Below, piece by piece: positions 1 to 8,453 of a stretch of 62,570 nt of DNA. The DNA comes from Acidocella sp. Lineage in GTDB: Bacteria; Pseudomonadota; Alphaproteobacteria; Acetobacterales; Acetobacteraceae. The notes below the pieces were generated by a model. It made no database searches. It was not told the origin of the DNA and worked only from the letters and a program-made list of their open reading frames with translations. Positions within the stretch are counted from its first letter, which is position 1; each line of letters opens with the position of its first letter. The position numbers were made by a program, and so were the translations under genes. The DNA lies in contig JAQNCT010000010.1 of NCBI GenBank assembly GCA_029077825.1, forward strand, positions 1 to 62,570, written 5' to 3'.

Positions 1-554
1 ATTAACTCAGTCAGCAAAAACACATAAGCTGGGCCGCCGCCTGAAATCGCCGTCACCGGGTCCAGCAGCGCTTCATCGTCAGTCCAGGTAACCTGCCCAA
101 TTGCCGAGAGCAGCCGCTCCCCCAGTTTTCGCTGCGTCGCCGAAACATGCGAGCCTGCCACCGCTACCGTAAACCCCTGCCGCACCGCCGCTGGCGTGTT
201 GGGCATCGCCCGGATGATTGAGGCCTTGGTGCCCAGCATATGCTCAACCGCCCGCATCGTCTTGCCGGCCATAATCGAGATAAACACCGCCCGCCCGGCA
301 AACCGCCCGTAAGCCGGCAACGCCTCCGCCGCCATCTGCGGCTTCACCGCCAGTACCACCGCCTCAGGCGTAAACCCCGCGGGGATCACCCCAAACGACG
401 GCACCACTACGATCCCGGGTGCCGCCAAAGCCCCAGCCTGCGCTGAGGGATCAACCACAATCGCGCTCGCCAGCCCCTGCTCACGCCACCCCGCCAGCAT
501 CGCCGACCCCATCTTGCCGCCACCCACCAGCAATATCGGCGGTAAATCTGTCAT
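1..554 (-). CDS. proC: Pyrroline-5-carboxylate reductase, C-terminus cut by window edge
   Basis: Reduces 1-pyrroline-5-carboxylate to proline with NAD(P)H, the last step of proline synthesis in the cytoplasm. I read it by translating the minus strand from ATG at 554. The N-terminus has a dinucleotide-binding motif (LLVGGGKMGSAML). It is followed by VVLAVKPQ, MPNTPA and, at the window edge, SGGGPAYVF, all characteristic of ProC. About 184 codons are visible of the roughly 270 usual for the family, so the C-terminal dimerisation helices are missing only because the window ends. The leader between proC and the YbjN-like gene holds a strong hairpin and an upstream terminator, so proC probably has its own promoter. 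Identification is confident. Confidence 0.95.
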   Translation of the reverse strand, partial: MTDLPPILLVGGGKMGSAMLAGWREQGLASAIVVDPSAQAGALAAPGIVVVPSFGVIPAGFTPEAVVLAVKPQMAAEALPAYGRFAGRAVFISIMAGKTMRAVEHMLGTKASIIRAMPNTPAAVRQGFTVAVAGSHVSATQRKLGERLLSAIGQVTWTDDEALLDPVTAISGGGPAYVFLLTEL

Positions 555-597
555 TATACGGGTCCTGTTGCGTTGATGTTGCGTGAGTAGGTCCAGT

Positions 598-631
598 GGC
601 TGTGCCCTTGGACTCTGCTAAGGGCACAGCC
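598..631 (-). promoter_or_regulatory. Perfect 12-bp inverted repeat in the proC leader
   Basis: Bases 598-609 and 620-631 are exact reverse complements (12 bp each) around a 10-nt loop. A shorter alternative hairpin (620-625 with 629-634) shares one arm, so the two structures exclude each other. The repeat lies about 45 nt upstream of the proC start on the minus strand and has no following T-run, so it is not a normal terminator. It could be an operator or a leader RNA structure. Seen directly; function unknown. Confidence 0.45.
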
Positions 632-650
632 CTTAATACCAATAAAGGGT

Positions 651-697
651 AAGAAAAAGTGCCGTCCATTGGTGTTAAAACACCAACAAGCGGCACC
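651..697 (-). terminator. Intrinsic terminator after the YbjN-like gene
   Basis: On the minus strand an outer 6-bp stem (691-696 with 659-664) encloses an inner 8-bp stem (679-686 with 669-676, 2-nt loop). It is followed by a run of five T residues (658-654). It sits about 45 nt past the stop of the YbjN-like gene and separates that gene from proC. Confidence 0.75.
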
Positions 698-743
698 TTG
701 AACTTACTTTCTCACACGCGACCCATCAAGGCCAGCCTGTTGC

Positions 744-1250
744 TCAGGCTTCGCCCACACATTCCAGCATGGCGGCGGCGAGGGCGTCCTCGGGGGATTT
801 GCCGCCCCACAGGACGAATTGGAAGGCGGGAAAGAAGCGCTCGCATTCGGTGATGGCGATATCGACCATGTCTTCGATGCTTTCGGCAGACGCGCTGGGG
901 GTTCCGCGCAGGAGCACGGAGTGGCGGTAGATCGGCATACCGTCGTCTTCATCGAGGCCGAAATGGCCGATCCAGAGTTTTTCATTGGCCTTGGCCAGTA
1001 GCTCGTACAGGGCGGCGCGGCGCTTTTCCGGCGCTTTCATGTCGAACGCGCAGGAGAAATGCATCACTGAGATTTCATGCGACCAGCAAAAATACAGCCC
1101 GTAATCGCACCATTTACCAGGCGCTTCGGCGGCCATTTCAGCATCTGAGCGGCGGTCAAAGGCCCATTCATTGGCGCTGATGACTTGCTCGACAAGGTCG
1201 AGCGGGTTGGCGGCGTGTTCGGTCTCAAAGGACTGAGCAAGGCTCGGCAT
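744..1250 (-). CDS. YbjN domain-containing protein
   Basis: 168-residue acidic protein resembling the YbjN (DUF1790) family found next to proC in acetic-acid-type alphaproteobacteria. Family members resemble type III secretion chaperones in fold, and their biochemical role is poorly known. Visible features are the N-terminal helix with PLDLVEQVI, a central WCDYGLYFCW stretch, GHFGLDEDDGMPIYRHS and the C-terminal FQFVLWGGKSPEDAL. There is no signal peptide or membrane segment. ATG at 1250 is taken as start. An intrinsic terminator follows, so it is probably monocistronic. The family call comes from sequence character and position next to proC; molecular function is not known. Confidence 0.7.
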   Translation of the reverse strand: MPSLAQSFETEHAANPLDLVEQVISANEWAFDRRSDAEMAAEAPGKWCDYGLYFCWSHEISVMHFSCAFDMKAPEKRRAALYELLAKANEKLWIGHFGLDEDDGMPIYRHSVLLRGTPSASAESIEDMVDIAITECERFFPAFQFVLWGGKSPEDALAAAMLECVGEA

Positions 1251-1338
1251 GGTACTTGTATCCTATACAGGGACGGCCAAGCAGACGGGTTACCACTAGC
1301 GATAGATGTTTTGGTCCTAGTCCACCACGACTCCTAGT

Positions 1339-1944
1339 TTACGGGTATTTGGGCACACGCCGCAACGATGAAATTGATGCTGTTTTAAAGTCATGTCCGG
1401 TATCCACGTCGTGCAGCTTTTCTAGCATGGTGATCCTGTGGTGCTGAAAATTCATCAGCGTGTCGGAAAGCGCGTGCGGGCTGGACCAACGCACGTTGGC
1501 AAACGGGGCGGTGGGGCGTTTCGCGCCCATCGCGACCAGATAGTAGCCGCCATCAGCTGCCGGGCCGAATGCGGCGTCATGGGATTTCAGCTTTTGCACG
1601 GCGCTGCGAATGATAGCGGCGCTCAAATCCGGAATATCGGCGCCGATGAGAATCACCTGGCGACGGCGAAACATATCGAAGCACCGCGCCATTCGCTGCC
1701 CCAGGCCACTATTATTCTGGGTAATGTTGCGAAAGCCCGGCCGGGTTTGCAGCCGGCTGTGGCGCGGGGTGAGAGCAAGAATGACTTCAAAGTTCTTAAG
1801 CTTGGCCAACTCGCGGATCATACGAAACAGTTGATTACGGTAGAACCGCAACGCCGCCACATCGCCAATTTCGCTTGCCAACCGGCGCTTCACCAGCCCC
1901 AGTCGAGGTGACTTGGCAAATAATATAACAACGGGTCTAGCCAT
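1339..1944 (-). CDS. DUF2064 glycosyltransferase-like protein (TIGR04282 type)
   Basis: 201-residue protein of the DUF2064/TIGR04282 family, a GT-A-like fold labelled arsenosugar biosynthesis glycosyltransferase in databases. Seen motifs are VVILFAKSPRLGLVKRRLA at the N-terminus, LIGADIPDLS (nucleotide-sugar region) and FGPAADGGYYLVAM. I chose ATG 1944 over an upstream TTG at 1980 because the family begins just before the VILFAKSP strand and because this ATG overlaps the stop of the upstream gene by 8 nt. It is coupled to a TIGR04283 gene, the pairing usual for this family. No arsM is nearby, so the arsenosugar label is doubtful. Likely role: transfer of a sugar or polyprenyl-linked group; substrate unknown. 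Confidence 0.75.
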   Translation of the reverse strand: MARPVVILFAKSPRLGLVKRRLASEIGDVAALRFYRNQLFRMIRELAKLKNFEVILALTPRHSRLQTRPGFRNITQNNSGLGQRMARCFDMFRRRQVILIGADIPDLSAAIIRSAVQKLKSHDAAFGPAADGGYYLVAMGAKRPTAPFANVRWSSPHALSDTLMNFQHHRITMLEKLHDVDTGHDFKTASISSLRRVPKYP

Positions 1945-2623
1945 AAATCTTACCGATTTTTTCGGGCGGAAAACCTGCAAAATACAAGGCCAAACAAAGT
2001 AAATTTCTCAATGGACGCCGCAGCCAGCCGTCGCGCTCATATTTTTCGGCTGAGGTGGTGGCGTCGGCGGGCAGGGGGCGCAGCCGTCCCTTCAGGCGGC
2101 GCACCAGAGCTACATCCTCCATCAACGGCAAATCCGGCATTCCCCCGATTTGCGTCAACAAAGCCTGGCTGATCAGCAAGCCCTGGTCGCCATAGGGCAG
2201 CGTCAATATCCAGCAGCGCAGCGCCACCACGCGCTCGATCATCCGGGCCAACCGCCGTGGGCTGTTAAGCCGCAAGCGGAAGTACCCGGCCATGTCCGGG
2301 TTGGCTGCGGCAACGGCTTCAGGCCAGTTCGCCCCGAGGCGGGTATCAGCGTGCAGCAACAACAAAAAATCGCCGGAGGCCACTGCAATGCCCGCCCGGA
2401 GCTGCCCACCGCGCCCGGCTGGCGCATTCACCACAATCGCAGCTTCGGTGAGTTGCAACGTATCATCCGCACTGCCCCCATCCACGATGATAATTTCCCG
2501 GATCAAATGCGCTCCAGGTCGCAGGGATGCCAGGCACCCAGGAAGGGTTTTTGAGGCATTAAGTGTGGGAATCACCACCGACAGCGAAAAATTACCAAAA
2601 TGTTCTGATTTTGTTCTTGACAT
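1937..2623 (-). CDS. Family 2 glycosyltransferase (TIGR04283 type)
   Basis: 228-residue GT2-family transferase. It starts with LSVVIPTLNAS (GT2 strand), then EIIIVDGGSADDT (nucleotide binding) and LLLLHADTRLG (DxD-like metal site). Next come LPYGDQGLLIS and MEDVALVRRLK (the ED catalytic-base region), ending in a hydrophobic helix (LLCLALYFAGF). ATG 2623 is the start. The reading frame stays open upstream to 2971, but that part is antisense to the radical SAM gene and has no family resemblance. It forms an overlapping pair with the DUF2064 gene. Family members are labelled arsenosugar biosynthesis; real acceptor and donor are unknown. Probably a peripheral cytoplasmic enzyme. Confidence 0.8.
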   Translation of the reverse strand: MSRTKSEHFGNFSLSVVIPTLNASKTLPGCLASLRPGAHLIREIIIVDGGSADDTLQLTEAAIVVNAPAGRGGQLRAGIAVASGDFLLLLHADTRLGANWPEAVAAANPDMAGYFRLRLNSPRRLARMIERVVALRCWILTLPYGDQGLLISQALLTQIGGMPDLPLMEDVALVRRLKGRLRPLPADATTSAEKYERDGWLRRPLRNLLCLALYFAGFPPEKIGKIYG

Positions 2624-2662
2624 TAAGCTAGTGTAATGATCTGGTGATAGTGAGAACGGAGC

Positions 2663-3784
2663 ATGAACAAGATGATGCCAGCCTCGCCGTCGCAAAGCAA
2701 TACAGGCCACTTCGGCGGCGGCCACGCCATCAAGGGCCGTGGTACCGCCCTGAACCCTGCCGTCCGGTTTGAGCGACAATACGCCGAGGCTTTCGATGAC
2801 GGTTGGGACAATGCTGATGAAACCCCGCCACCACCCACCAGCCTGATCCGTGATGCCACCCGGAGCATCATCAGCCGCAATGACAGCCCAGACCTTGGGT
2901 TCGACCGCAGCCTGAACCCCTATCGCGGCTGCGAGCATGGCTGCATTTACTGCTTTGCCAGGCCCACCCATGCGTATCTGGGATTTTCACCAGGGCTGGA
3001 TTTTGAAACTAAGATCATTTTCAAGCCGGAAGCCGCCAGCCTGCTGGAGAAAGAACTCAGCAAGGCTGGGTACGTTGCGCAACCCATCGTGCTGGGCTCC
3101 AACACTGACCCCTATCAACCAGTCGAGCGCACATTGAAGTTAACCCGCTCACTGCTCGAGGTGCTGGAGCGGTTCAACCATCCGGTCATCATCATTACCA
3201 AATCCGCCGGCGTGTTGCGCGATGTCGATATTCTAGCCCGCATGGCGGCCAAAAATCTCGTAAAAGTCTATCTCTCCGTCACCACGCTCGACCCTATCCT
3301 GGCGCGCGCGATGGAACCCCGCGCCGCCAGCCCGTTGCGCCGTCTGGCCGCCATCGCTGGCCTCGCACAAGCCAAAATTCCCGCCGGGGTCCTGGCATCG
3401 CCAATGATCCCAGGGCTGAATGATTCTGAGTTAGAAAAAATCCTACAAGCCGCCGCCGCCGCCGGTGCCAGCAGCGCCAATAGTATTCTGCTCAGGTTAC
3501 CGCATGAGCTGGGCGACTTATTCACGGACTGGCTGCACACCCACATGCCGGACCGCGCCCGCCATGTCCTCAGCCTGATTCGCCAAATCCGTGGCGGCAA
3601 TTTGAACGACGCTTCGTTCCACGGGAGGTTTAGCGGCTCCGGCCCTTACGCCGAGCTGCTCAGCCGTCGCTTCATGCGGGCTGCCCGGCAGTTTGGCTTG
3701 AATGCCGAACGGCTAATCTTGGATACAAGCCTGTTTGCCGTGCCAGACCGGCAGCTAAAACCTGCCCAATTATCGTTATTTTGA
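2663..3784 (+). CDS. PA0069-family radical SAM protein (SplB-like)
   Basis: 373-residue radical S-adenosylmethionine enzyme. The iron-sulfur motif is CEHGCIYC with Cys90, Cys94 and Cys97. It is preceded by the family's NPYRGC and followed by FARPTHAYLG, LGSNTDPYQPVE and the ITKSAGVLRD segment. The architecture matches PA0069/spore-photoproduct-lyase-like proteins, often annotated as putative DNA repair photolyases; no substrate is established. The start at 2663 is divergent from the glycosyltransferase pair with only 39 nt between start codons, so the promoters must be close together or overlap. Family assignment is firm, function open. Confidence 0.85.
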   Translation: MNKMMPASPSQSNTGHFGGGHAIKGRGTALNPAVRFERQYAEAFDDGWDNADETPPPPTSLIRDATRSIISRNDSPDLGFDRSLNPYRGCEHGCIYCFARPTHAYLGFSPGLDFETKIIFKPEAASLLEKELSKAGYVAQPIVLGSNTDPYQPVERTLKLTRSLLEVLERFNHPVIIITKSAGVLRDVDILARMAAKNLVKVYLSVTTLDPILARAMEPRAASPLRRLAAIAGLAQAKIPAGVLASPMIPGLNDSELEKILQAAAAAGASSANSILLRLPHELGDLFTDWLHTHMPDRARHVLSLIRQIRGGNLNDASFHGRFSGSGPYAELLSRRFMRAARQFGLNAERLILDTSLFAVPDRQLKPAQLSLF

Positions 3785-3889
3785 AGCCAGCCTCCTGATA
3801 ACAAGTCCGGGATGAGCCGTTCATCACGTGACTTTGCAAGGACGCCGCCAGCATCTGTCTCTATGTAGGTCCTGTTGAAAGGATTTGTG

Positions 3890-4621
3890 ATGACGATGCG
3901 TTGGCAACCGGCAGCCCGGCTGGCCGGTCTGGCGGTGGTATTTGGCCTCTGTGTCGCCGCTTGGAAAACCGGTGCAGTACAGGCCCTTTATTGGCCGTCG
4001 CTGGTGGAACACCGCGCCGAATGGAGTGCTGATGCCGCCGCCCACCCGGTTGCGGCACCGTTTGTGTTTATCAGCATTTATACGGCGGCTGTTGCACTGT
4101 CATTGCCGGTGGGGTTGTGGCTCAGCCTGCTTGGCGGCTTGCTGTTCGGTATGTGGCTTGGCAGCTTGCTCACGGTCGTCTCGGCTAGCTGTGGCGCGAT
4201 TATACTGTTTTTGCTGGCCCGCGGGCTGCTGGCACCGTTTTTTGAACAAAAATTCGCAGGCAAAATCGCCAAATTGCGCCCTGGGCTGGAGCGCGACGGG
4301 TTCGGTTATCTGCTGGCTCTGCGGCTGATGCCGGTTTTCCCGTTCTGGCTGGTCAATCTGGCCCCGGCACTTATTGGCATGCGTCTCGCCCCTTACGCGG
4401 CGGCTAGTTTTTTGGGGATGATCCCCACTAGCTTCGTCCTCAATGCGGTTGGCTCCGGCCTGGGCGCCACTTTGGCCACCGGTGCGCGCCCTAATGCCAG
4501 CATGCTGCTACGGCCGGGGATCATGTTGCCGCTGATGGCCCTTGCCCTATTGGCCATACTCCCGGCACTCTGGCGGCTATGGCAAGCGCACCAACGCACC
4601 CGGGTAACCGACATCGTTTGA
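3890..4621 (+). CDS. TVP38/TMEM64 family membrane protein (DedA-like)
   Basis: 243-residue inner-membrane protein with about five to six hydrophobic segments: near residues 8-25, 55-80, 85-110, 135-165, 170-185 and 205-225. The core SLPVGLWLSLLGGLLFG and the F/YLLALRLMPVFPFWLVN loop are typical of the VTT (SNARE-associated) domain. Relatives are lipid scramblase-like or transporter-like. ATG 3890 was chosen because a GAAAGGA ribosome site ends 6 nt before it; a TTG at 3875 is in frame but badly placed. The 3' end overlaps the next reductase gene by 43 nt. TVP38 genes paired with such reductases recur across bacteria, suggesting a joint redox or membrane function. Confidence 0.85.
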   Translation: MTMRWQPAARLAGLAVVFGLCVAAWKTGAVQALYWPSLVEHRAEWSADAAAHPVAAPFVFISIYTAAVALSLPVGLWLSLLGGLLFGMWLGSLLTVVSASCGAIILFLLARGLLAPFFEQKFAGKIAKLRPGLERDGFGYLLALRLMPVFPFWLVNLAPALIGMRLAPYAAASFLGMIPTSFVLNAVGSGLGATLATGARPNASMLLRPGIMLPLMALALLAILPALWRLWQAHQRTRVTDIV

Positions 4622-5979
4622 CCGGTCACTATGATCTCGCCGTCATCGGTGCCGGTGCCGCCGGGCTTTCCGTAACCTATGCGGCCGCTCGCCTGGGGGT
4701 GCGCGTTGCCCTGATCGAACGTGGGACCATGGGTGGCGAGTGCCTGAACACCGGGTGCATCCCTAGCAAAACCTTGCTGGCGGCTGCCCACCGGGGCGTA
4801 AGTTTTGACCATGCGAAGGCACGCATCAAGGCCACTATCTCAGCCATCGCCCCGATGGATTCTGCCGCCCGCTACAGCGATCTTGGCGCCAGCATCATCA
4901 CCGGTACCGCGCGCTTTACCGGACGGCAAAGCCTGGAAGTTGACGGGGTTGCGCTCACCGCCAAACGCATTGTGGTCGCCACCGGCAGCCGCCCCAACAT
5001 TCCAGACTTCTGTCATGGCATCCCCTATCTCACCAACGAGACAATCTGGGACCTGCCAGCCTTGCCCACACATTTACTGATCCTCGGCGGCGGCCCGATG
5101 GCGTTTGAAATGGCCGAAGCCTTCAGCGCGCTGGGTGCCAAAGTCACCATGATTGGCGGCACCAGACTGCTCCCCCGCGAAGACCCTGAACTTGCCGCAC
5201 CGCTGATCGCCGCATTACAGAGCCGGGGCATCACGCTACTCACCCAGCGGGCGGTGGCAGCCAGTGCCGGCCCAGGTTTCGGCCCGGTATTGCTGCTTGC
5301 CGATGGCAGCGAGGTGACGGGTACCCATTTGCTTATCGCCGCGGGACGAATTGTGGATGTCAGCAGTCTTAATCTAGCGGCAGGAGGCATTTCAGCCGGG
5401 CTGGATGGCATCGCCACCGACCGCTCACTGCGCTGCCTCGGCAACAAAGCCGTTTTCGCTGCCGGGGACGCCGCTAACCCGCAAGGTGTTGGCCCGCAAC
5501 GCTATACCCACGTTGCGGGTTCGCATGCCAGTATAATCATCAAGCAGGCTTTGTTTCGGCTGCCCGCAAAACTTTCCACCACGCCGCCGGTGCGGGCAAT
5601 CTATACCCACCCTGAGTTGGCGCAGGTCGGCGCCACCCAGGCGCAGGCAGGGCCGGGTGCGAAAACGCTGATTTGGCCGTTTGCTGATAATGACCGTACG
5701 ATCGCCGAAGACGCAACCGCCGGCCTCGTCAAACTGGTGCTCGATAAAAGCGACAGACTGGTCGGGGCAGGAATCACCGGCCCACATGCCGGCGAAATGA
5801 TCGGGTTATATGCGCTGATGCTGGTGCAAAAAACCAAGCTTTCCGCCCTCGCGCGCGTGGTACTGCCATACCCAACCCGCAGTGAGGCGGGTAAGCGGGC
5901 TGCGGGAAGCTTATTTGCCGAGAGATTATTTACCCCTCAACTGTCCCGGCTGGTAAAATTTATGGTGCGTCTGCCGTAG
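4579..5979 (+). CDS. FAD-dependent pyridine nucleotide-disulfide oxidoreductase (mercuric reductase/LpdA-like)
   Basis: 466-residue class I flavoprotein disulfide reductase. The FAD site (LAVIGAGAAGL, residues 20-30), redox pair Cys55-Cys60 (GGECLNTGCIPSK), NAD site (LLILGGGPMAFE), FAD-binding AAGDAANP and the dimerisation domain are all present. In dihydrolipoamide dehydrogenase the C-terminal active site carries HxHPT; here the corresponding place reads VVLPYPTRSEAGKRAAG, without the catalytic histidine pair, so it is not a true lipoamide dehydrogenase. It starts inside the TVP38 gene (ATG 4579; a TTG near 4618 would give almost no overlap). The electron acceptor is unknown; a membrane-associated quinone or dithiol is possible. 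Confidence 0.85.
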   Translation: MASAPTHPGNRHRLTGHYDLAVIGAGAAGLSVTYAAARLGVRVALIERGTMGGECLNTGCIPSKTLLAAAHRGVSFDHAKARIKATISAIAPMDSAARYSDLGASIITGTARFTGRQSLEVDGVALTAKRIVVATGSRPNIPDFCHGIPYLTNETIWDLPALPTHLLILGGGPMAFEMAEAFSALGAKVTMIGGTRLLPREDPELAAPLIAALQSRGITLLTQRAVAASAGPGFGPVLLLADGSEVTGTHLLIAAGRIVDVSSLNLAAGGISAGLDGIATDRSLRCLGNKAVFAAGDAANPQGVGPQRYTHVAGSHASIIIKQALFRLPAKLSTTPPVRAIYTHPELAQVGATQAQAGPGAKTLIWPFADNDRTIAEDATAGLVKLVLDKSDRLVGAGITGPHAGEMIGLYALMLVQKTKLSALARVVLPYPTRSEAGKRAAGSLFAERLFTPQLSRLVKFMVRLP

Positions 5980-6026
5980 CGTTCAACCATATTGCCCTTA
6001 CGGCATACAACGTGCAGCGTAGGCTT

Positions 6027-6950
6027 ATGGCGTTAGTCTCGAATCCCGCGCGAAATGTTCTGGCCCTGCAAGGCGGTGGCGCGCACGGCGCGTTCACCTG
6101 GGGCGCGCTCGACCGGTTGATCGAGGATGGTTTTACATTCGCAGCCGTCAGCGGGGTGTCTTCCGGCGCAATGATCGCGGCGATGGCGGTGCAAGGGTTT
6201 GTTCAAAACGGCCCCGTCGGTGCTCGCAAATCAATGCGAGACTTATGGGAGCGCGTTTCGGCCGGTGATATTTTTGGCCCTGTTAACTCTTCGCTTGATT
6301 GGATGTGGGGCTGGGATAAAACCCGCGAGTTCGGCAATGAGCTTGCCTGGCAGGGCATGACCAACGCGCTGCGGATGTTCAGCCCTGGCCAGCTCAACCC
6401 GTTCGGCCAAAACCCGCTTGAACCGCTATTATACGACCTGCTCGACACCGAAGCGGTATGCCACCCCACCGCACCAAAATTATTTGTTGCGGCAACTGAC
6501 GTCGAATCCGGTCAGGCAAAAATTTTCAGCAATGCTGAAATTTCAGTGCCGGTCCTGCTGGCGTCTTGTTGCATCCCCATGATGTTTCCGGCGGTGAATA
6601 TCGGCGGTCGGCATTATTGGGACGGCGGCTATTCCTGCAATCCGGCTCTGACGCCGATTTTGGCCCCCAAGCCAGATGTGCTGGTATTGATCCGTGCTCA
6701 GCCGCGCACCCGTAAAGGTGTGCCCAACAGCACCGCCGATATCGTCCACCGGCTGCATGAAATTGCCTTTCAGGCGCCGTTGGACGCTGAATTATCCGAC
6801 CTACCTAAATCGGTCCGCTTGCATGATATATCCGCTGACGCAGCGCTCGCCTCCCATCCGCTGACCTCGAAAATGAATACCGAACGCGATTTCCTCAAAC
6901 GGTTGTTTGAAGCCGGGCGGGAGGCTGCCGCCCAGCCGGTGGTTGCCTGA
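6027..6950 (+). CDS. Patatin-like phospholipase
   Basis: 307-residue alpha/beta serine lipase of the patatin family, hydrolysing acyl esters of lipids through a Ser-Asp dyad. Visible are the oxyanion loop LQGGGAHGAF (residues 14-23), nucleophile Ser45 in GVSSG and catalytic Asp198 in WDGGY. There is no signal peptide, so it acts in the cytoplasm or at the inner leaflet. ATG 6027 is preferred; GTG 6012 is also in frame. Its stop overlaps the start of the following sensor kinase gene by one base (TGATG), so the two are translationally coupled. In some alphaproteobacteria patatins sit near polyhydroxybutyrate genes; none is visible here. Confidence 0.88.
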   Translation: MALVSNPARNVLALQGGGAHGAFTWGALDRLIEDGFTFAAVSGVSSGAMIAAMAVQGFVQNGPVGARKSMRDLWERVSAGDIFGPVNSSLDWMWGWDKTREFGNELAWQGMTNALRMFSPGQLNPFGQNPLEPLLYDLLDTEAVCHPTAPKLFVAATDVESGQAKIFSNAEISVPVLLASCCIPMMFPAVNIGGRHYWDGGYSCNPALTPILAPKPDVLVLIRAQPRTRKGVPNSTADIVHRLHEIAFQAPLDAELSDLPKSVRLHDISADAALASHPLTSKMNTERDFLKRLFEAGREAAAQPVVA

Positions 6951-8392
6951 TGCCAGGAACCGGCTCTTTTTTTCGCCGCCGCATTCGGCCGTATCTGGTC
7001 CCCCGCAGCCTTTCGGCGCGCGTTTTGTGGCTAACAGTCGAGATTATTCTGCTGGTCGAAATCGTCATTCTCATGCCCAGCCTCGGTCGCGAACGTGAGA
7101 CTTGGCTGTGGGACCGCGTTACGGATGCCCATCTGGCGGCTTATTCGGAGGCTACCGAAGCGCAAGCCATCAAGGGCGGTATGCTGGATCCTGCAACGCA
7201 GCGGTATTTATTGAAGCTCTCCGACACTGAGGCCATCAGATTATTGCAGGCCGGTAGCATTACAACGCTGATGCCGGCCAACGCCGACTTGCAAATATCA
7301 AGCACCATCAATCTCGATAAGGAAAATATTTTAAACAGCATGTGGCATGCCGATCTCGCCGTGCTGGGGCTGGAGACTGGCAATGAGCTTGTAGAGGCTG
7401 TCAGCCCCCTGGATAAAACCATGCAGGTCCAGGTTGTCATAGATGGCGCAACGTTAGCGTCTCATCTGCGGATTTATGTTGGCCATATTGCGATGTTATC
7501 GGTCGTCATCGCTCTGGTGACCGGGCTGTTGGTTTTTGCGGCATTAGACCGCCGACTGGTCCGGCCCATGCGCATTTTAACAGCCAGTATCGTCGGTTTT
7601 CGTGAGGATCCTGCGCGCGGCGGGTCGGCCAATCTGAAATGGCTGTCAGGCCGTCCGAATGACGAAGTGGCGGAAGCCGCCCGCGAATTAGCAGCGATGC
7701 AAGATGAATTGCGAGCGGCTTTGTGGCGCAACGCGCGGCTGGCGGCTGTCGGCACGGCAGTTGCCAAAATCAGCCATGATTTGCGCAACATTCTCACTTC
7801 GGCCCTATTGGTGGCTGACCGTTTGCAGGAAACCGCTGACCCGGTGGTGAAACAGGCAGCTAACACCCTTATCACGGCGGTTGAGCGCGCTGCTGAGTTG
7901 GTCAGCCGCACTGTTGATTTTGCGCGCGAAGGCCCCCCCACCATCACCGTCAGCCCAGTGGTGCTGCGTGACCTCGCTGATGAGGCGGCCAGCGCGGTTC
8001 GCTCGTCTCATCCATATGTTGTGATCGACAATCTTGTCCCGGGTAGTCTGATCCTGCCGATAGACCGCACACAAATTTATCGCGTGCTGGTCAATCTGCT
8101 GCGCAATGCCGCGGAGGCCACCGCCAGCCGCATCACGCTCTCCATCCAGGCAGAAAACGGCAGCATACGGCTTGCCGTGGCCGATAACGGGCCTGGACTG
8201 CCCAAAAAGGTTCAGGAACGGCTGTTCCAACCCTTTACCGGTACCGGCCGCCGCGGCGGCACTGGCCTTGGCCTCGCCATCGCTCGTGACCTTATCCGTG
8301 CCCATGGCGGGGATTTGACCCTGCGCAGCACCGGCCCGGAAGGTACTGTATTCGTCATGGGGCTCGCCGTTACAGAAGAACCAGTTAATTGA
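6950..8392 (+). CDS. Membrane sensor histidine kinase
   Basis: 480-residue kinase. Membrane segment 1 (about residues 22-44), a periplasmic sensing region of about 130 residues and membrane segment 2 (about 177-198) lead into a HAMP-like linker (VRPMRILTASI). The phospho-acceptor helix has His276 in KISHDLRN. The ATPase domain carries NLLRNAAEA (N box), VADNGPGLP (G1) and GGTGLGLAI (G2). No response regulator gene lies nearby, so its partner is encoded elsewhere. It is coupled to the patatin gene by a TGATG junction, suggesting the kinase and lipase work on one stimulus, possibly membrane lipid state; this is inference. Confidence 0.88.
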   Translation: MPGTGSFFRRRIRPYLVPRSLSARVLWLTVEIILLVEIVILMPSLGRERETWLWDRVTDAHLAAYSEATEAQAIKGGMLDPATQRYLLKLSDTEAIRLLQAGSITTLMPANADLQISSTINLDKENILNSMWHADLAVLGLETGNELVEAVSPLDKTMQVQVVIDGATLASHLRIYVGHIAMLSVVIALVTGLLVFAALDRRLVRPMRILTASIVGFREDPARGGSANLKWLSGRPNDEVAEAARELAAMQDELRAALWRNARLAAVGTAVAKISHDLRNILTSALLVADRLQETADPVVKQAANTLITAVERAAELVSRTVDFAREGPPTITVSPVVLRDLADEAASAVRSSHPYVVIDNLVPGSLILPIDRTQIYRVLVNLLRNAAEATASRITLSIQAENGSIRLAVADNGPGLPKKVQERLFQPFTGTGRRGGTGLGLAIARDLIRAHGGDLTLRSTGPEGTVFVMGLAVTEEPVN

Positions 8393-8453
8393 AGCCGATG
8401 CGCCACAGCATTCGACGTTTCGGATTTTTATTGTGACAAAGAGCATTTTTTAT

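Noticed and set aside
2624-2971. Upstream open extension of the family 2 glycosyltransferase frame
   Set aside because: It is antisense to the radical SAM gene and does not resemble the transferase; the family-like N-terminus begins at Met 2623.
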